Positions 35,606-43,935 are shown, counted from the first letter of the stretch. The stretch is 64,000 nucleotides of DNA from G965240465 sp965249525 (GCA_965249525.1 OZ252237.1:1116001-1180000), one strand, 5' to 3'. Translations and numbers: made by a program. The notes: a model not told the origin generated them from the sequence alone.

Positions 35606-36931
35606 TCACAGCTTTAATGCCTTTCCCCCAATATCTTTACGATAGTGAACATGCTGCCAATCAATAGCCTTGACTCCCTTATAGACCAATCGCAGCGCCC
35701 CTTCCAGCTTGGCAGCCGTGGCACACACCCCCAGCACCCGTCCCCCCTGGGTACACCACTGCGCCTGACCATCCCCTGCCAGCTTTTTGGTGCCAGCGTG
35801 AAACACCACAGGCATCTCCCCTGCGTCCTCCGCCCCATTGCTGCCAGACAACTTCCCTTGAGCATTTAAGCCTTCAATGGGCATACCACTGCTGTACTCC
35901 CCAGGATAGCCCCCACTGGACATCACCACGCAGGCAGCAGCAGCCTTGCGCCACACCACCTGCGCCTGTCCCAAGCCCCCGCTGGCTGAGGCCTGCAGCA
36001 AATCCAACACATCACTCTCCAGCAGCAGCATCAACGGCTGACACTCAGGATCCCCCAAACGGCAATTGTATTCCACCACAGACACCTTGCCCCCCTGCAC
36101 CATCAAGCCCAAATACAACACCCCCTGATAGTCCAGCCCCTCCGCACGCAGCCCCGACAAAGTAGGACGAACCACCCGCTGCAATACCTGCTGCTGCAGC
36201 TGTGGAGTCATCAACGGCACCGGAGAATAAGCCCCCATCCCGCCCGTATTGTCTCCCTGGTCTTCATCAAGCAACCGCTTGTGATCTTGCAGTGAAGGTG
36301 CCAGCAGAGAATCTTTGCCGTCGGTAAATACAAAGCATGAGACCTCCTCGCCTGGTAAAAATTCTTCTATCACCACCCGCCGACCTGCCTCGCCAAAACG
36401 CCCCCCAAAAATCTCCGCCAGCATCTTCTCCGCCGCTTCCAGACGATGATGGATGCTCACCCCCTTGCCCCCTGCCAACCCATCCGCCTTCAATACATAG
36501 GGCGAGGGCTGCCTGCGCATGAAATCCCTGGCCTGCCCCAAGTCGGTGAATGACTCTCCCCTGGCAGTAGGTATGCCGTGCCGCCGCATAAATGCTTTGG
36601 CAAACGACTTGCTCCCCTCCAACTGCGCTGCCCCCGCATTAGGACCAAAAACCGCCACCCCCTGCGCCCGCAGCGCATCCGCCCAACCCTCCACCAAGGG
36701 CTGCTCCGGCCCCACCACCACCAAATCTATCTTCTGCTTACGCACAAAATCAACATGTGCATCCCTGCCAGGCAACTCCACCAACTCCGCCCCCTCTTGC
36801 TGAATGGCATCGCTGCCAGCACTGGCAAACAATCGCTGCAGCCGCCTGCTTTGGCGCAGCTTCCAAGCCAAGGCATGTTCCCGACCCCCGCTTCCTATCA
36901 GCAGCACCTTCATCTTCATCTTCATCTTCAT
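35606..36931 (-). CDS. purD: Phosphoribosylamine-glycine ligase
   Basis: ATP-grasp enzyme that makes GAR, 441 aa from the first ATG. Motifs: VLLIGSGGREHALAWKL, VVVGPEQPLVEG, YVLKADGLAGGKGV, VVIEEFLPGEEVS, GDNTGGMGAYSP, and EYNCRLGDPECQ with the metal-binding Glu and Asn. The N terminus reads MKMKMKMKV because the hexamer ATGAAG is repeated four times, so four in-frame starts exist; the third or fourth best matches family length and Shine-Dalgarno spacing. The array at 36938-37000 lies just upstream. Confidence 0.95.
   Translation of the reverse strand: MKMKMKMKVLLIGSGGREHALAWKLRQSRRLQRLFASAGSDAIQQEGAELVELPGRDAHVDFVRKQKIDLVVVGPEQPLVEGWADALRAQGVAVFGPNAGAAQLEGSKSFAKAFMRRHGIPTARGESFTDLGQARDFMRRQPSPYVLKADGLAGGKGVSIHHRLEAAEKMLAEIFGGRFGEAGRRVVIEEFLPGEEVSCFVFTDGKDSLLAPSLQDHKRLLDEDQGDNTGGMGAYSPVPLMTPQLQQQVLQRVVRPTLSGLRAEGLDYQGVLYLGLMVQGGKVSVVEYNCRLGDPECQPLMLLLESDVLDLLQASASGGLGQAQVVWRKAAAACVVMSSGGYPGEYSSGMPIEGLNAQGKLSGSNGAEDAGEMPVVFHAGTKKLAGDGQAQWCTQGGRVLGVCATAAKLEGALRLVYKGVKAIDWQHVHYRKDIGGKALKL
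36908..36931 (-). repeat. Start-codon hexamer repeat of purD, 4 copies
   Basis: ATGAAG repeated four times on the gene's strand, each with an in-frame ATG. Slippage here would add or remove start codons without breaking the frame. Confidence 0.95.
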
Positions 36932-36937
36932 TCATCC

Positions 36938-37000
36938 TTGCCAGAAAATTGCCAGAAACTTTGCCAGAAACTTTGCCAGAAACTTTGCCAGAAACTTGCC
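36938..37000. repeat. 12-nt tandem array upstream of purD, about 5 copies
   Basis: Units TTTGCCAGAAAC on the + strand, with GCCAG starting at 36940, 36951, 36963, 36975 and 36987. Similar to the otsB array (GCCAGAAGACCTT). Confidence 0.9.
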
Positions 37001-37174
37001 TCCAAATACCACAGCCTGCTTTCAACCTCTATATTGCCAAACATACCTCCCCTGTGGTAGAAAAATGGTGACCTTTTTAGCCAATTCCGCACAGTTTTTA
37101 AGGGCTTTGCTGTATGCTGGCTGCCCCACAGCTTTCTCTTCAACCACCCCCGCATCCAACAGGAGTCCTGCAAA

Positions 37175-37600
37175 GTGAACATCCAATGGCAGCGCACCAA
37201 AGGCTGCATGCTCATCAGTCTGGCGGGTGACCTCAATGTCCAGGGTGTAGAACAGCTGAAGCAAGGCCTAGAAACCCAATTGCCCCCCAGCGTATACCCC
37301 AAGCTGCGGGCAGTGGTGTTTGACTTTTCCCAGGTCTCCAATCTGGAGCCAGCTGGTTTGGGGCTGCTGCTGTCGCTGTGGAAAGAACTGAACCCGCATG
37401 GGGTCAAGGTGGCTTTGGCAAGCCTCCAGGGCCAGCAGGACAAGGTGGTGCGACTGGCGCACTTGCATCGGCTGACTCCACTGTACCGCAGTCCTATGGC
37501 AGCTGTGGCAGCCCTGGGAGAACAACCCAAACCCAGCGAAGCCAGCAGCACCCCCCAGGCACCCCGTGAGATTACCTCCGACATCCCAGACATCCCCTAG
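37175..37600 (+). CDS. STAS-domain protein without the phosphorylatable Ser
   Basis: 141 aa; GTG start at 37175 with Shine-Dalgarno AGGAG 9 nt upstream. The STAS fold (anti-sigma antagonist, MlaB-like) is seen in GCMLISLAGDLNVQGVEQLKQGLE, VFDFSQVSNLEPAGLGLLLSLW and GVKVALASLQGQ. In SpoIIAA the motif is DSSGLG with the switch Ser; here it is EPAGLG, so phosphorylation control at that site is not possible. That fits MlaB-like or constitutive antagonists. A Pro/Ser tail follows the domain. No anti-sigma kinase or mla genes are adjacent. Confidence 0.8.
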   Translation: MNIQWQRTKGCMLISLAGDLNVQGVEQLKQGLETQLPPSVYPKLRAVVFDFSQVSNLEPAGLGLLLSLWKELNPHGVKVALASLQGQQDKVVRLAHLHRLTPLYRSPMAAVAALGEQPKPSEASSTPQAPREITSDIPDIP

Positions 37601-37640
37601 GGATTATTGAAGCACCAAGGCAGCTGAGGCAGCCAGGCTG

Positions 37641-38264
37641 CTAGGGAGCAAAAGGCTCCGTGGTCTGCCTGGGCTGCCACAGGGTCTCTGCCTTTTTTTC
37701 TTGATGCGCCACCCAGCGCGCCAGTACAAACAGCCAGTCTGACAGCCGATTCAAGTACACCAAACTGTACCGCTTCTCAGGCTGCTCCAAAGCAGCCTCG
37801 CCCTCAGTTTCCCGATAGAGTCGCACACACCAGCGCTCTGCCCGCCGACACACCGTGCGTGCCAGATGCAGCTGGGCCGCCAATACCCCTCCCCCTGGCA
37901 GCACAAAGCTTTCCAGCGGCGGCAGCGACTCATTCAAGCGGTCAATGGCTGCTTCCAGCCAGGCGACATCCTCTTGTTTGATGGCTGTGGTTTGAAGTTC
38001 TGTGGCAGGCGTAGCCAATTCTGCCCCCAAATCAAACAAGCGCTGCTGCACTGGCTGCAGCGCTCGCTGCAGCGCTCGCTTCAAGGCTGCCTGCAAATCC
38101 TGCTGCTGAGCAAAAGCCAACACCAGCCCCAGCGCACTGTTTAACTCATCCAGCGTCCCCAAACACTCCACCCGTACACTATCTTTCGCCACCAGCTTCC
38201 CCCCCGCCAACTGCGTCCGTCCCCCATCCCCTACTCCTGTATACACTTTGTTGATGCGAACCAT
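37641..38264 (-). CDS. Cob(I)alamin adenosyltransferase, PduO type
   Basis: 207 aa. Transfers the adenosyl group of ATP to cob(I)alamin. Family marks: the ATP-binding N-terminal KVYTGVGDGGRTQLAGG, the central CRRAERW (usual RRAER) and YLNRLSDWLFVLAR near the C terminus. A small LKRALQRALQ duplication is visible near residue 62. The organism therefore probably uses adenosylcobalamin. No cobalamin riboswitch or B12-dependent gene is adjacent. Confidence 0.92.
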   Translation of the reverse strand: MVRINKVYTGVGDGGRTQLAGGKLVAKDSVRVECLGTLDELNSALGLVLAFAQQQDLQAALKRALQRALQPVQQRLFDLGAELATPATELQTTAIKQEDVAWLEAAIDRLNESLPPLESFVLPGGGVLAAQLHLARTVCRRAERWCVRLYRETEGEAALEQPEKRYSLVYLNRLSDWLFVLARWVAHQEKKAETLWQPRQTTEPFAP

Positions 38265-38306
38265 CTGCCGTCGTGACTCCTAACTATCACAACCTCCCCC
38301 CGCAAT

Positions 38307-39095
38307 CTATCCCGCCGCCGCACGCCTTTGCAACAGCAGCAGCCAGCCGCCACCCCATATCAGCATGGGAATACTCAGCAGCTGACCCATGGTGATAAAA
38401 CCAAACAAATAGCCCAGCTGTTCATCCGGCAGCCGAATGAACTCCACCCCCAAACGCATCACCGCATAACCCAGCAAAAACACCCCAGATAAAAACCCCT
38501 GCGCACGAGGCTTCCTAGACAGCCACCACAGCACCACAAACAGCAGCACCCCCTCCAACAAAGCCTCATACAACTGACTGGGATGGCGCGGCAGCTGCAG
38601 CACATCACCAGGAAACACCACCCCCCAGCGACCATTGGTCAAACCCCCATAGAGTTCTCCGTTGATAAAATTTCCTACACGCCCAAAAAACAAACCCACA
38701 GGCGTCCAAAGCACCACCAAATCCGTCACCGCCACCAAAGATATGCCCCGACGCCTGGCAAATATCCAATTGGCCACTATCGCCCCTATCATGCCACCAT
38801 GAAAAGACATCCCTCCACGCCATATCTGCAGTATGCGCCACGGCGCACTCCAAAATTCACCTTCCCCGTAAAACAAGATCCATCCCATTCTTCCCCCCAG
38901 CACTATCCCCAGTACCGAGTGCAATATCAATGACGACACCCCCTCAGCATCCAACAACCCCTGCTTGTCAACTGACTTGCGATTCAGCCACACATAACCA
39001 CCCACAAACGCCAGCACGTACATCAACCCGTACCACATAATGCGCACAGGTCCCAGCTGCAGCAGCACCGGATTTAAGTCATGCACATACACCAT
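38307..39095 (-). CDS. lgt: Prolipoprotein diacylglyceryl transferase
   Basis: 262 aa, seven-helix inner-membrane enzyme that adds diacylglycerol to the lipobox Cys, the first step for the lipoproteins of this window. Signatures: WRGGMSFHGGMIGA and the Lgt motif GRVGNFINGELYG with the essential Arg and Asn; RHPSQLYEALLEG follows. The ATG at 39095 is 10 nt from the 27/21-nt repeat arrays. Confidence 0.96.
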   Translation of the reverse strand: MVYVHDLNPVLLQLGPVRIMWYGLMYVLAFVGGYVWLNRKSVDKQGLLDAEGVSSLILHSVLGIVLGGRMGWILFYGEGEFWSAPWRILQIWRGGMSFHGGMIGAIVANWIFARRRGISLVAVTDLVVLWTPVGLFFGRVGNFINGELYGGLTNGRWGVVFPGDVLQLPRHPSQLYEALLEGVLLFVVLWWLSRKPRAQGFLSGVFLLGYAVMRLGVEFIRLPDEQLGYLFGFITMGQLLSIPMLIWGGGWLLLLQRRAAAG

Positions 39096-39104
39096 CGCTT
39101 CATC

Positions 39105-39363
39105 CTTGTTCTTTATGGCTGATGTATCCGCCTTGTTCTTTATGGCTGATGTATCCGCCTTGTTCTTTATGGCTGATGTATCCGCCTTGTTCTTTATGGC
39201 TGATGTATCCGCCTTGTTCTTTATGGCTGATGTATCCGCTCCTCTTTACGCTGTATCCGCCCCTCTTTACGCTGTATCCGCCCCTCTTTACGCTGTATCC
39301 GCCCCTCTTTACGCTGTATCCGCCCCTCTTTACGCTGTATCCGCCTCTTTACGCTGTATCCAC
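39105..39363. repeat. Two adjoining arrays: 5 x 27 nt then 6 x 21 nt
   Basis: Units of 27 nt (39105-39239) start CTTGTTCTTTATGGCTGATG and end TATCCGC. Units of 21 nt (39240-39363) read like CCCTCTTTACGCTG plus TATCCGC. The two units share TGTATCCGC, so one seems to have arisen from the other by replacement of the rest. They fill most of the 348-bp spacer between divergent lgt and zapA, so both promoters must lie in or beside them. Confidence 0.95.
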
Positions 39364-39443
39364 TTTTCACCCCCTGTTGCCCTCTTGACCATCCCTTGTT
39401 ATCATAACAGATAATCCCGCGCCAATCTTTTTTTAAGGTCAAG

Positions 39444-39842
39444 ATGATCATGTGCCCTCCCGCCGATGACACCATCCCAAGTGCTGCTGTGGGCGATACA
39501 GAGGTTCCCCATCAAACCTCAGCCAACAGACTCCAGCAATATGATATCCAGCTGGCAGGTAAGACCTTCACCATCTCCAGCCACAGAGATGACCCCCACA
39601 TCCGCAAAGTAGAACAACTGGTGGGCAGAACCTACGACCAGGTCAGAGAAAAACTGCAGCAAATTCCTGCTGCCCACATCGCCCTGCTGACCGCCCTCAA
39701 CATCGCTGACCAACTGGTGGCACTGCAAGCACGCCTGCAAGACTCCAACAACCAAGAAAAACTTTCTCAAATGACCCAGCAGCTGAACAGCGCCCTGCGC
39801 CTGTCTGAATCTGAGGACAGCCCTGCTGCTGACAAATTCTAA
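39444..39842 (+). CDS. zapA: Cell division protein ZapA
   Basis: 132 aa; binds and bundles FtsZ. The typical sequence starts at YDIQLAGKTFTISS, with a long C-terminal coiled coil (about 75-125). About 25 residues of non-conserved N-terminal extension. A weak Shine-Dalgarno (AAGGTC) precedes the ATG at 39444; the ATG at 39450 is also possible. The 6S RNA gene lies 67 bp downstream, the classical zapA-ssrS order of Proteobacteria. The usual third gene (5-formyl-THF cyclo-ligase) is missing. Confidence 0.92.
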   Translation: MIMCPPADDTIPSAAVGDTEVPHQTSANRLQQYDIQLAGKTFTISSHRDDPHIRKVEQLVGRTYDQVREKLQQIPAAHIALLTALNIADQLVALQARLQDSNNQEKLSQMTQQLNSALRLSESEDSPAADKF

Positions 39843-39894
39843 GGAACGCCCCCCTGGCTTCTGGCTGTCATTTTTATTTTTTGATTTTTTGTGA

Positions 39895-39900
39895 TATATT
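39895..39900 (+). promoter_or_regulatory. -10 element of ssrS (extended -10)
   Basis: TATATT preceded by TGA gives an extended -10 (TGN-TATATT), 9 nt before the predicted 5' end of 6S RNA. No good -35 is seen. Confidence 0.5.
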
Positions 39901-39909
39901 GATGCCACC

Positions 39910-40125
39910 GTTGGTGTTTCTGCGGAGTGCGATTTGTAGGTATATTCTTTTGAGCCTACATTACCTAAATGGGACTTGGGGTCCCTGAAGATGGTGAGCA
40001 AGCCCGACCACTTGCAGCACGCTGCAATTTGGATATCGGGAAGCCTAAAACCTTCACTACTCTGTCCCACCTGCACAAGCAGGTTCAAGAATTCCCGACG
40101 AGACGCCTCAGGCGGGAACACCAAC
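39910..40125 (+). ncRNA. ssrS: 6S RNA
   Basis: Regulatory RNA that sequesters sigma70 RNA polymerase. The ends pair in a long closing stem: GTTGGTGTTTCTGC (39910-39923) with its complement ending GGGAACACCAAC (40114-40125), with G-U pairs. Internal blocks match E. coli 6S in order: GGTGAGCAAGC (E. coli GGTGAGCATGC), a Cys-free spacer, AAGCCTAAAAC (AAGCCTTAAAAC), and CACCTGCACAAGCAGGTTCAAG-like hairpin corresponding to the E. coli GGTTCAAG hairpin. The position after zapA is the conserved one. At 216 nt it is slightly longer than E. coli (184). Exact ends are inferred from the stem. Confidence 0.85.
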
Positions 40126-40200
40126 CACACCTGCTGGCTGCTGCCAGCAAAGCTGCTAACTCATTTGGTGTTATGGCAGCAGGTGTTATGGCAGCAGTGG

Positions 40201-41646
40201 CTATCGCCTCCAACCAAGATAGGTCTTAAACACCCTGGCTACCAGGGGAGTAAAGGATGCTTTGCGGCTCAAATCCGCAGCACGGCGGCAAATTTCCGCC
40301 AAAGTGGGATAGGGATGAATGGTACTCCCCACATGATGAAGGGAAAGTTTGTGCTGAATAACCAGGGTCAGCTGGGACAGCATTTCGCCGGCATGTGGTG
40401 CCACAATGCTGGCACCCAGCAGGGTGCTGCGGCGAGAAGTATCCACCACCACCTTCAGCATGCCGTGTTGGATGCCGTCACAAACGGCGCGGTCAATATC
40501 TTTAAGCTCAATGGTAAAGGTGCGGTGGGGGATGTTCTCTGCCTTCGCTCGGGTTTCACTAAGACCAGCACTGGCAATTTCAGGCTCTGTGAACACGCAC
40601 CAAGGAACCGCATGGTATTCCATCCGTGCCTTAAAGGGAAGCAGGGCATTTTGAATCACAATGCGCGCTTGTTGTCCTGCCATGTGGGTAAACAGATAGG
40701 GTCCGCAGACATCGCCACAGGCAAAGATATTGCTGATGTTGGTTTGCATGCGGTCGTTGACGCTAATAAAGCCCCTTTGGGTCTCAATGCCCAGTTCTGC
40801 TAGTCCTAGGTCTTCGGTATTGGGTTTGCGTCCTACGGCCAGCAGGATTTCATCCACCATCAGCTGGCGGGATTGACCACTGGAGGATTGCAGCTGAACA
40901 CTTTTTTGCGATGCTTGTTTTGCCACAGCGGTAACCGAATTGTTGGTGTATAGTTGAACACCTTCGTTTTGCAGCACTTGCTGAATGATGGCAGTGATAT
41001 CTTCATCTTCTGCAGGCAGCAGACGGGGGGCCGCTTCTACCAGATGGACTTCACTGCCCAAACGCCCCAAACTTTGTCCCAGTTCTACGCCGATAGCACC
41101 TCCGCCCAGCACCAAGATGGAACGCGGCTGTTGGGGATGAGAAAAAATGGTCTCATTGGTGAGGAAGCCTGCCTCTTTTAAGCCTGGGATGGGTGGTACC
41201 GCAGGACGGCCGCCAGTGGAGATTAAAATAGCACGGGCACGCAAAGTGAGCTTGCCATCGTCGCTGGCAACAGTGACCTCAGAACGGGATTTCAGCTTGG
41301 CCTTTCCCAGAAAAACATCTACGCCCAGAGAACGGAAGCGCTCCACCGAATCATGCGGGGCGATGGCAGCTATGGAAGCTTGGACATGTGCAATCACATC
41401 TTTCCAACTGACCTGGGGCTTAACGGCTGCCACCCCATAGCCGCCGCTGCGGGCAGCATGGGCTTGCTTGCCGCAGCGAATGAAAGCCTTGGACGGCACG
41501 CAGCCATAATTGAGACAGTCGCCTCCCATAGGCCCTGCCTGTACCAACGCCACTCTCGCTCCCAAGCCCGCAGCACCTGCAGCTGCCAGCAACCCTCCTG
41601 AACCACCACCAATCACGATGAGATTATAAGCCTGTTGATGATTCAT
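40201..41646 (-). CDS. FAD-dependent pyridine nucleotide-disulfide oxidoreductase (mercuric reductase/Lpd-like)
   Basis: 481 aa. FAD motif VIGGGSGGLLAA, redox pair GGDCLNYGCVPSKA (CxxxxC), NAD(P)H motif ILVLGGGAIGVELGQ, FAD motif IFACGDVCGPY, and a C-terminal dimer domain with HPYPTLAEI containing the His-Glu-type region. No N-terminal NmerA heavy-metal domain and no C-terminal Cys pair, so it is probably not a functional mercuric reductase. This subgroup often belongs to membrane-associated oxidoreductase operons; here it follows rsmG with an ATGA overlap. Substrate unknown. Confidence 0.85.
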   Translation of the reverse strand: MNHQQAYNLIVIGGGSGGLLAAAGAAGLGARVALVQAGPMGGDCLNYGCVPSKAFIRCGKQAHAARSGGYGVAAVKPQVSWKDVIAHVQASIAAIAPHDSVERFRSLGVDVFLGKAKLKSRSEVTVASDDGKLTLRARAILISTGGRPAVPPIPGLKEAGFLTNETIFSHPQQPRSILVLGGGAIGVELGQSLGRLGSEVHLVEAAPRLLPAEDEDITAIIQQVLQNEGVQLYTNNSVTAVAKQASQKSVQLQSSSGQSRQLMVDEILLAVGRKPNTEDLGLAELGIETQRGFISVNDRMQTNISNIFACGDVCGPYLFTHMAGQQARIVIQNALLPFKARMEYHAVPWCVFTEPEIASAGLSETRAKAENIPHRTFTIELKDIDRAVCDGIQHGMLKVVVDTSRRSTLLGASIVAPHAGEMLSQLTLVIQHKLSLHHVGSTIHPYPTLAEICRRAADLSRKASFTPLVARVFKTYLGWRR

Positions 41647-42422
41647 GGTGCAGCCTCCTGAGAAGAAAGACGGGTAAAAACCTTGACCACTGCTTGGGGA
41701 GAGTTTGCCTGCCCAGGCAGGATGGGGTATGGGTAAGTTGCTATCTGTGCCTGAAAGCCGTATTGTGCCAGTTTTTGCTGCATGTTTGCTCCTTGCATAT
41801 TTTCTCCTTGCATGTTTGCTCCCTGCATGTTTGCTCCTTGCATATTTTCTCCTTGCATGTTTGCTCCCTGCATGGAAAACAGACGACCTGCAGGTGCCAA
41901 GAAACCCTGTGCCAATCGCAGCTGTACAGACACACTGCCAAAAGCACGACAGATAAGACCGTCAAAAGCCTGGTGCCAATTGGGCTGACGGGCTAATTGA
42001 TAAGCATTGTCCACCATAATGCTGACATTGTCCAATGCTAATAAGCGGCAAACTTCGGTTTGGAAAGCCGTTTTCTTGGTGGAACTTTCCAGACTGGTGA
42101 CATGCTGCTGGGGCTGACAAACAGCAATCAGCAGCCCCGGCAAGCCCGCCCCGCTGCCAAGATCCAGCCAAGCTTTTGTTTGGGCAAAGCCAGGGACGGT
42201 TTGCACCACCAGGCAGTCATAGATGTGCCTTTGCCACAGCCGTTCTAAATGGAGATCTCTTTTAGAGACCAGATTGATACGACTGCCCCAGTGCAGCAGC
42301 AAGTGACAATAGCTTTGCAGCTGTTCCAGGGTGTGGGCATCCAAGCACATCCCCCGTTGTTTCAGGGCAGCACAGACAGCATCCAGACTACCCCTATCCC
42401 TGCCCACTGGCTGCTGCATCAT
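41643..42422 (-). CDS. rsmG: 16S rRNA (guanine527-N7)-methyltransferase RsmG with in-frame repeat
   Basis: 259 aa, about 45 longer than usual. SAM motif WLDLGSGAGLPGL, then LESSTKKTAFQTEV and VEN-like IMVDNAYQL. Near the C terminus a 5-residue repeat (MQGAN/MQGEN, six units, about residues 184-213) replaces a surface loop; the conserved C-terminal strand follows (AQIATYPYPILPG…VVKVFT). Two ATGs at 42422 and 42419. It is coupled to the downstream oxidoreductase by the overlapping ATGA. gidA/mnmG is not adjacent. Confidence 0.92.
   Translation of the reverse strand: MMQQPVGRDRGSLDAVCAALKQRGMCLDAHTLEQLQSYCHLLLHWGSRINLVSKRDLHLERLWQRHIYDCLVVQTVPGFAQTKAWLDLGSGAGLPGLLIAVCQPQQHVTSLESSTKKTAFQTEVCRLLALDNVSIMVDNAYQLARQPNWHQAFDGLICRAFGSVSVQLRLAQGFLAPAGRLFSMQGANMQGENMQGANMQGANMQGENMQGANMQQKLAQYGFQAQIATYPYPILPGQANSPQAVVKVFTRLSSQEAAP
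41779..41868 (-). repeat. In-frame 15-nt array in rsmG, 6 copies in a 3+3 pattern
   Basis: The order of unit variants is identical in the two halves (TGCATGTTTGCTCCT, TGCATATTTTCTCCT, TGCATGTTTGCTCCC, then the same three again), so a 45-nt block has itself been duplicated. Confidence 0.95.
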
Positions 42423-42468
42423 AGCAGGTATATCGTCAAAAGTGATGATTGGAGTTCAGCAAGCCCAA

Positions 42469-43848
42469 TTAAAAGCCCCCTTGCAGCCCCACAGAATTGA
42501 TGTTTCGTTCATAAGGTCTTGAGTTGGAGTCGTTATTGCTGGCAGTACTTTCCAGCAGGATATTCAAGCCACTGATCAAGCCCAGCAGCAGTCTGCCCTT
42601 GATGTGGGTGAGGGTGTCTTCACGCACTTCTAAGTCGCCGTCAGCTTTTTGGTAGCTGCGTTTTTGCTGCTGGTAGCTAAAGCTAAGGATGTAACGTGAC
42701 CCAGAGATACGGGAATCAACAGCGATACCGTTATATTCATATTCGCTGGCAACGCTGCCTTCAGAAGAATTTCCCAACAATATGTTGGTGCGCAACGATA
42801 CTGCCTGCGATTGATCCCCCCAGCGAAAAGCCAATTTGCTGTCGTAATTGGTAACCCCATCTAGATCTTCATCAGCGAATTCTTTTAGCGTTAGCTTTAA
42901 CTCAAGACCCAGACCACTAGCCCCCAGCAGATATTGACCAGAACCGCCAGAAAAGCTAACAGATTGATAAAGCGCATAGTCATCCGTACCGCTTGTTTGG
43001 TTACCGGTATTGAGATGATTAAAGCTGTAATTCACTCGCAGCTGTTTGTCGTTATTGAAGCTCCATAAACGATTGAAGCCGAACACACCCGCACCTGTGT
43101 TGTATATATTCAAGTCTTCATCGTCATATTCAATTTGCTGCACAGCCAGGTAGAGCTGGGTGCTGGCCTGGTTTAAGCCGACGATCAGGCTGGTAGCGGT
43201 ACGATCTGCCTCTTGAATATTATCAGAGGAGATGGTGACGTTGTTATTGAAGGTTACTGTTTCGCTCAGGTCATTCCTGGGGTTGGAGTCTGAATCTGAG
43301 CGGTAGGCGTAAGAAACAAACCATTCTAGGGGAGGGCGCACCTTTTTTTCAGCTGATGATAAAGCTGCTTTTCGCTTTGTTGATGTGGTAGTGGATGTTG
43401 TCGGTTGCTTGGCAGCTTGGGCAAACGAGCCCCTCAGCGGTGAAACCGGCTTAACCACCCGCACTATAAAGATTCTCCTGCTGACATTACCATTTTCATC
43501 GGTGGCTTTTACACGAATTCTGTGTTGACGTCTTTGAAAGTGGTAGAGCTTGTTGATAGTAATAATGCGCCCGGGATTAATTTGCTGGTCTTTGCCATCA
43601 ATTTGCACACGCACCACCCTATCGGTGTCCGTCACCACAAAGTCCACCAGTCTTTCACCACTGAGTACTTCTGTGGTCTGTGCCAATTCGGATGAGAGTA
43701 CCCGAGGAGGCTGCTCTTCAAAGGGCAGCTGTGTCTGCTGTGCCCAGATCTGTGGCGTAAGCGCGAAAACATACACCAGCAATGCCCATACTGGCATCCC
43801 CGCTACAACTCTTTTGCTACAGCATATTGGCTGCCGCCTGGCTTTCAT
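42469..43848 (-). CDS. Outer-membrane beta-barrel protein with N-terminal periplasmic domain
   Basis: 459 aa. Signal peptide (to about 37, ending WAQ), a small beta-domain (about 55-135: VVRVQIDGKDQQINPG, HRIRVKATDENGNVSRRIFIVRV, an Ig-like or bacterial-cadherin-like module), a Ser/Thr/Lys linker, then about 290 residues of alternating strands (YAYRSDSDSNPRN, LYLAVQQIEYDDED, LRVNYSFNHLNTG) ending in Phe, as in outer-membrane barrels. The N-terminal module and barrel recur in FecR-linked gene pairs; the FecR gene lies 158 bp upstream on the same strand, so they are probably one unit. Substrate unknown. Confidence 0.72.
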   Translation of the reverse strand: MKARRQPICCSKRVVAGMPVWALLVYVFALTPQIWAQQTQLPFEEQPPRVLSSELAQTTEVLSGERLVDFVVTDTDRVVRVQIDGKDQQINPGRIITINKLYHFQRRQHRIRVKATDENGNVSRRIFIVRVVKPVSPLRGSFAQAAKQPTTSTTTSTKRKAALSSAEKKVRPPLEWFVSYAYRSDSDSNPRNDLSETVTFNNNVTISSDNIQEADRTATSLIVGLNQASTQLYLAVQQIEYDDEDLNIYNTGAGVFGFNRLWSFNNDKQLRVNYSFNHLNTGNQTSGTDDYALYQSVSFSGGSGQYLLGASGLGLELKLTLKEFADEDLDGVTNYDSKLAFRWGDQSQAVSLRTNILLGNSSEGSVASEYEYNGIAVDSRISGSRYILSFSYQQQKRSYQKADGDLEVREDTLTHIKGRLLLGLISGLNILLESTASNNDSNSRPYERNINSVGLQGGF

Positions 43849-43935
43849 GGAATTTACTTATTAGAAGCGAAAAAGAACGGGGTGAGGTGCGGTTACTACC
43901 CACACATAAATAACAAAACACACCCTGATAATTAC

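Noticed and set aside
39040..39414. Plus-strand open frames across the lgt-zapA spacer
   Set aside because: They are translations of the 27/21-nt arrays (both multiples of three) with no homology or Shine-Dalgarno.
40201..41646. Mercury resistance operon
   Set aside because: The reductase-like protein lacks the NmerA domain and C-terminal Cys pair, and no merR, merT or merP is present.
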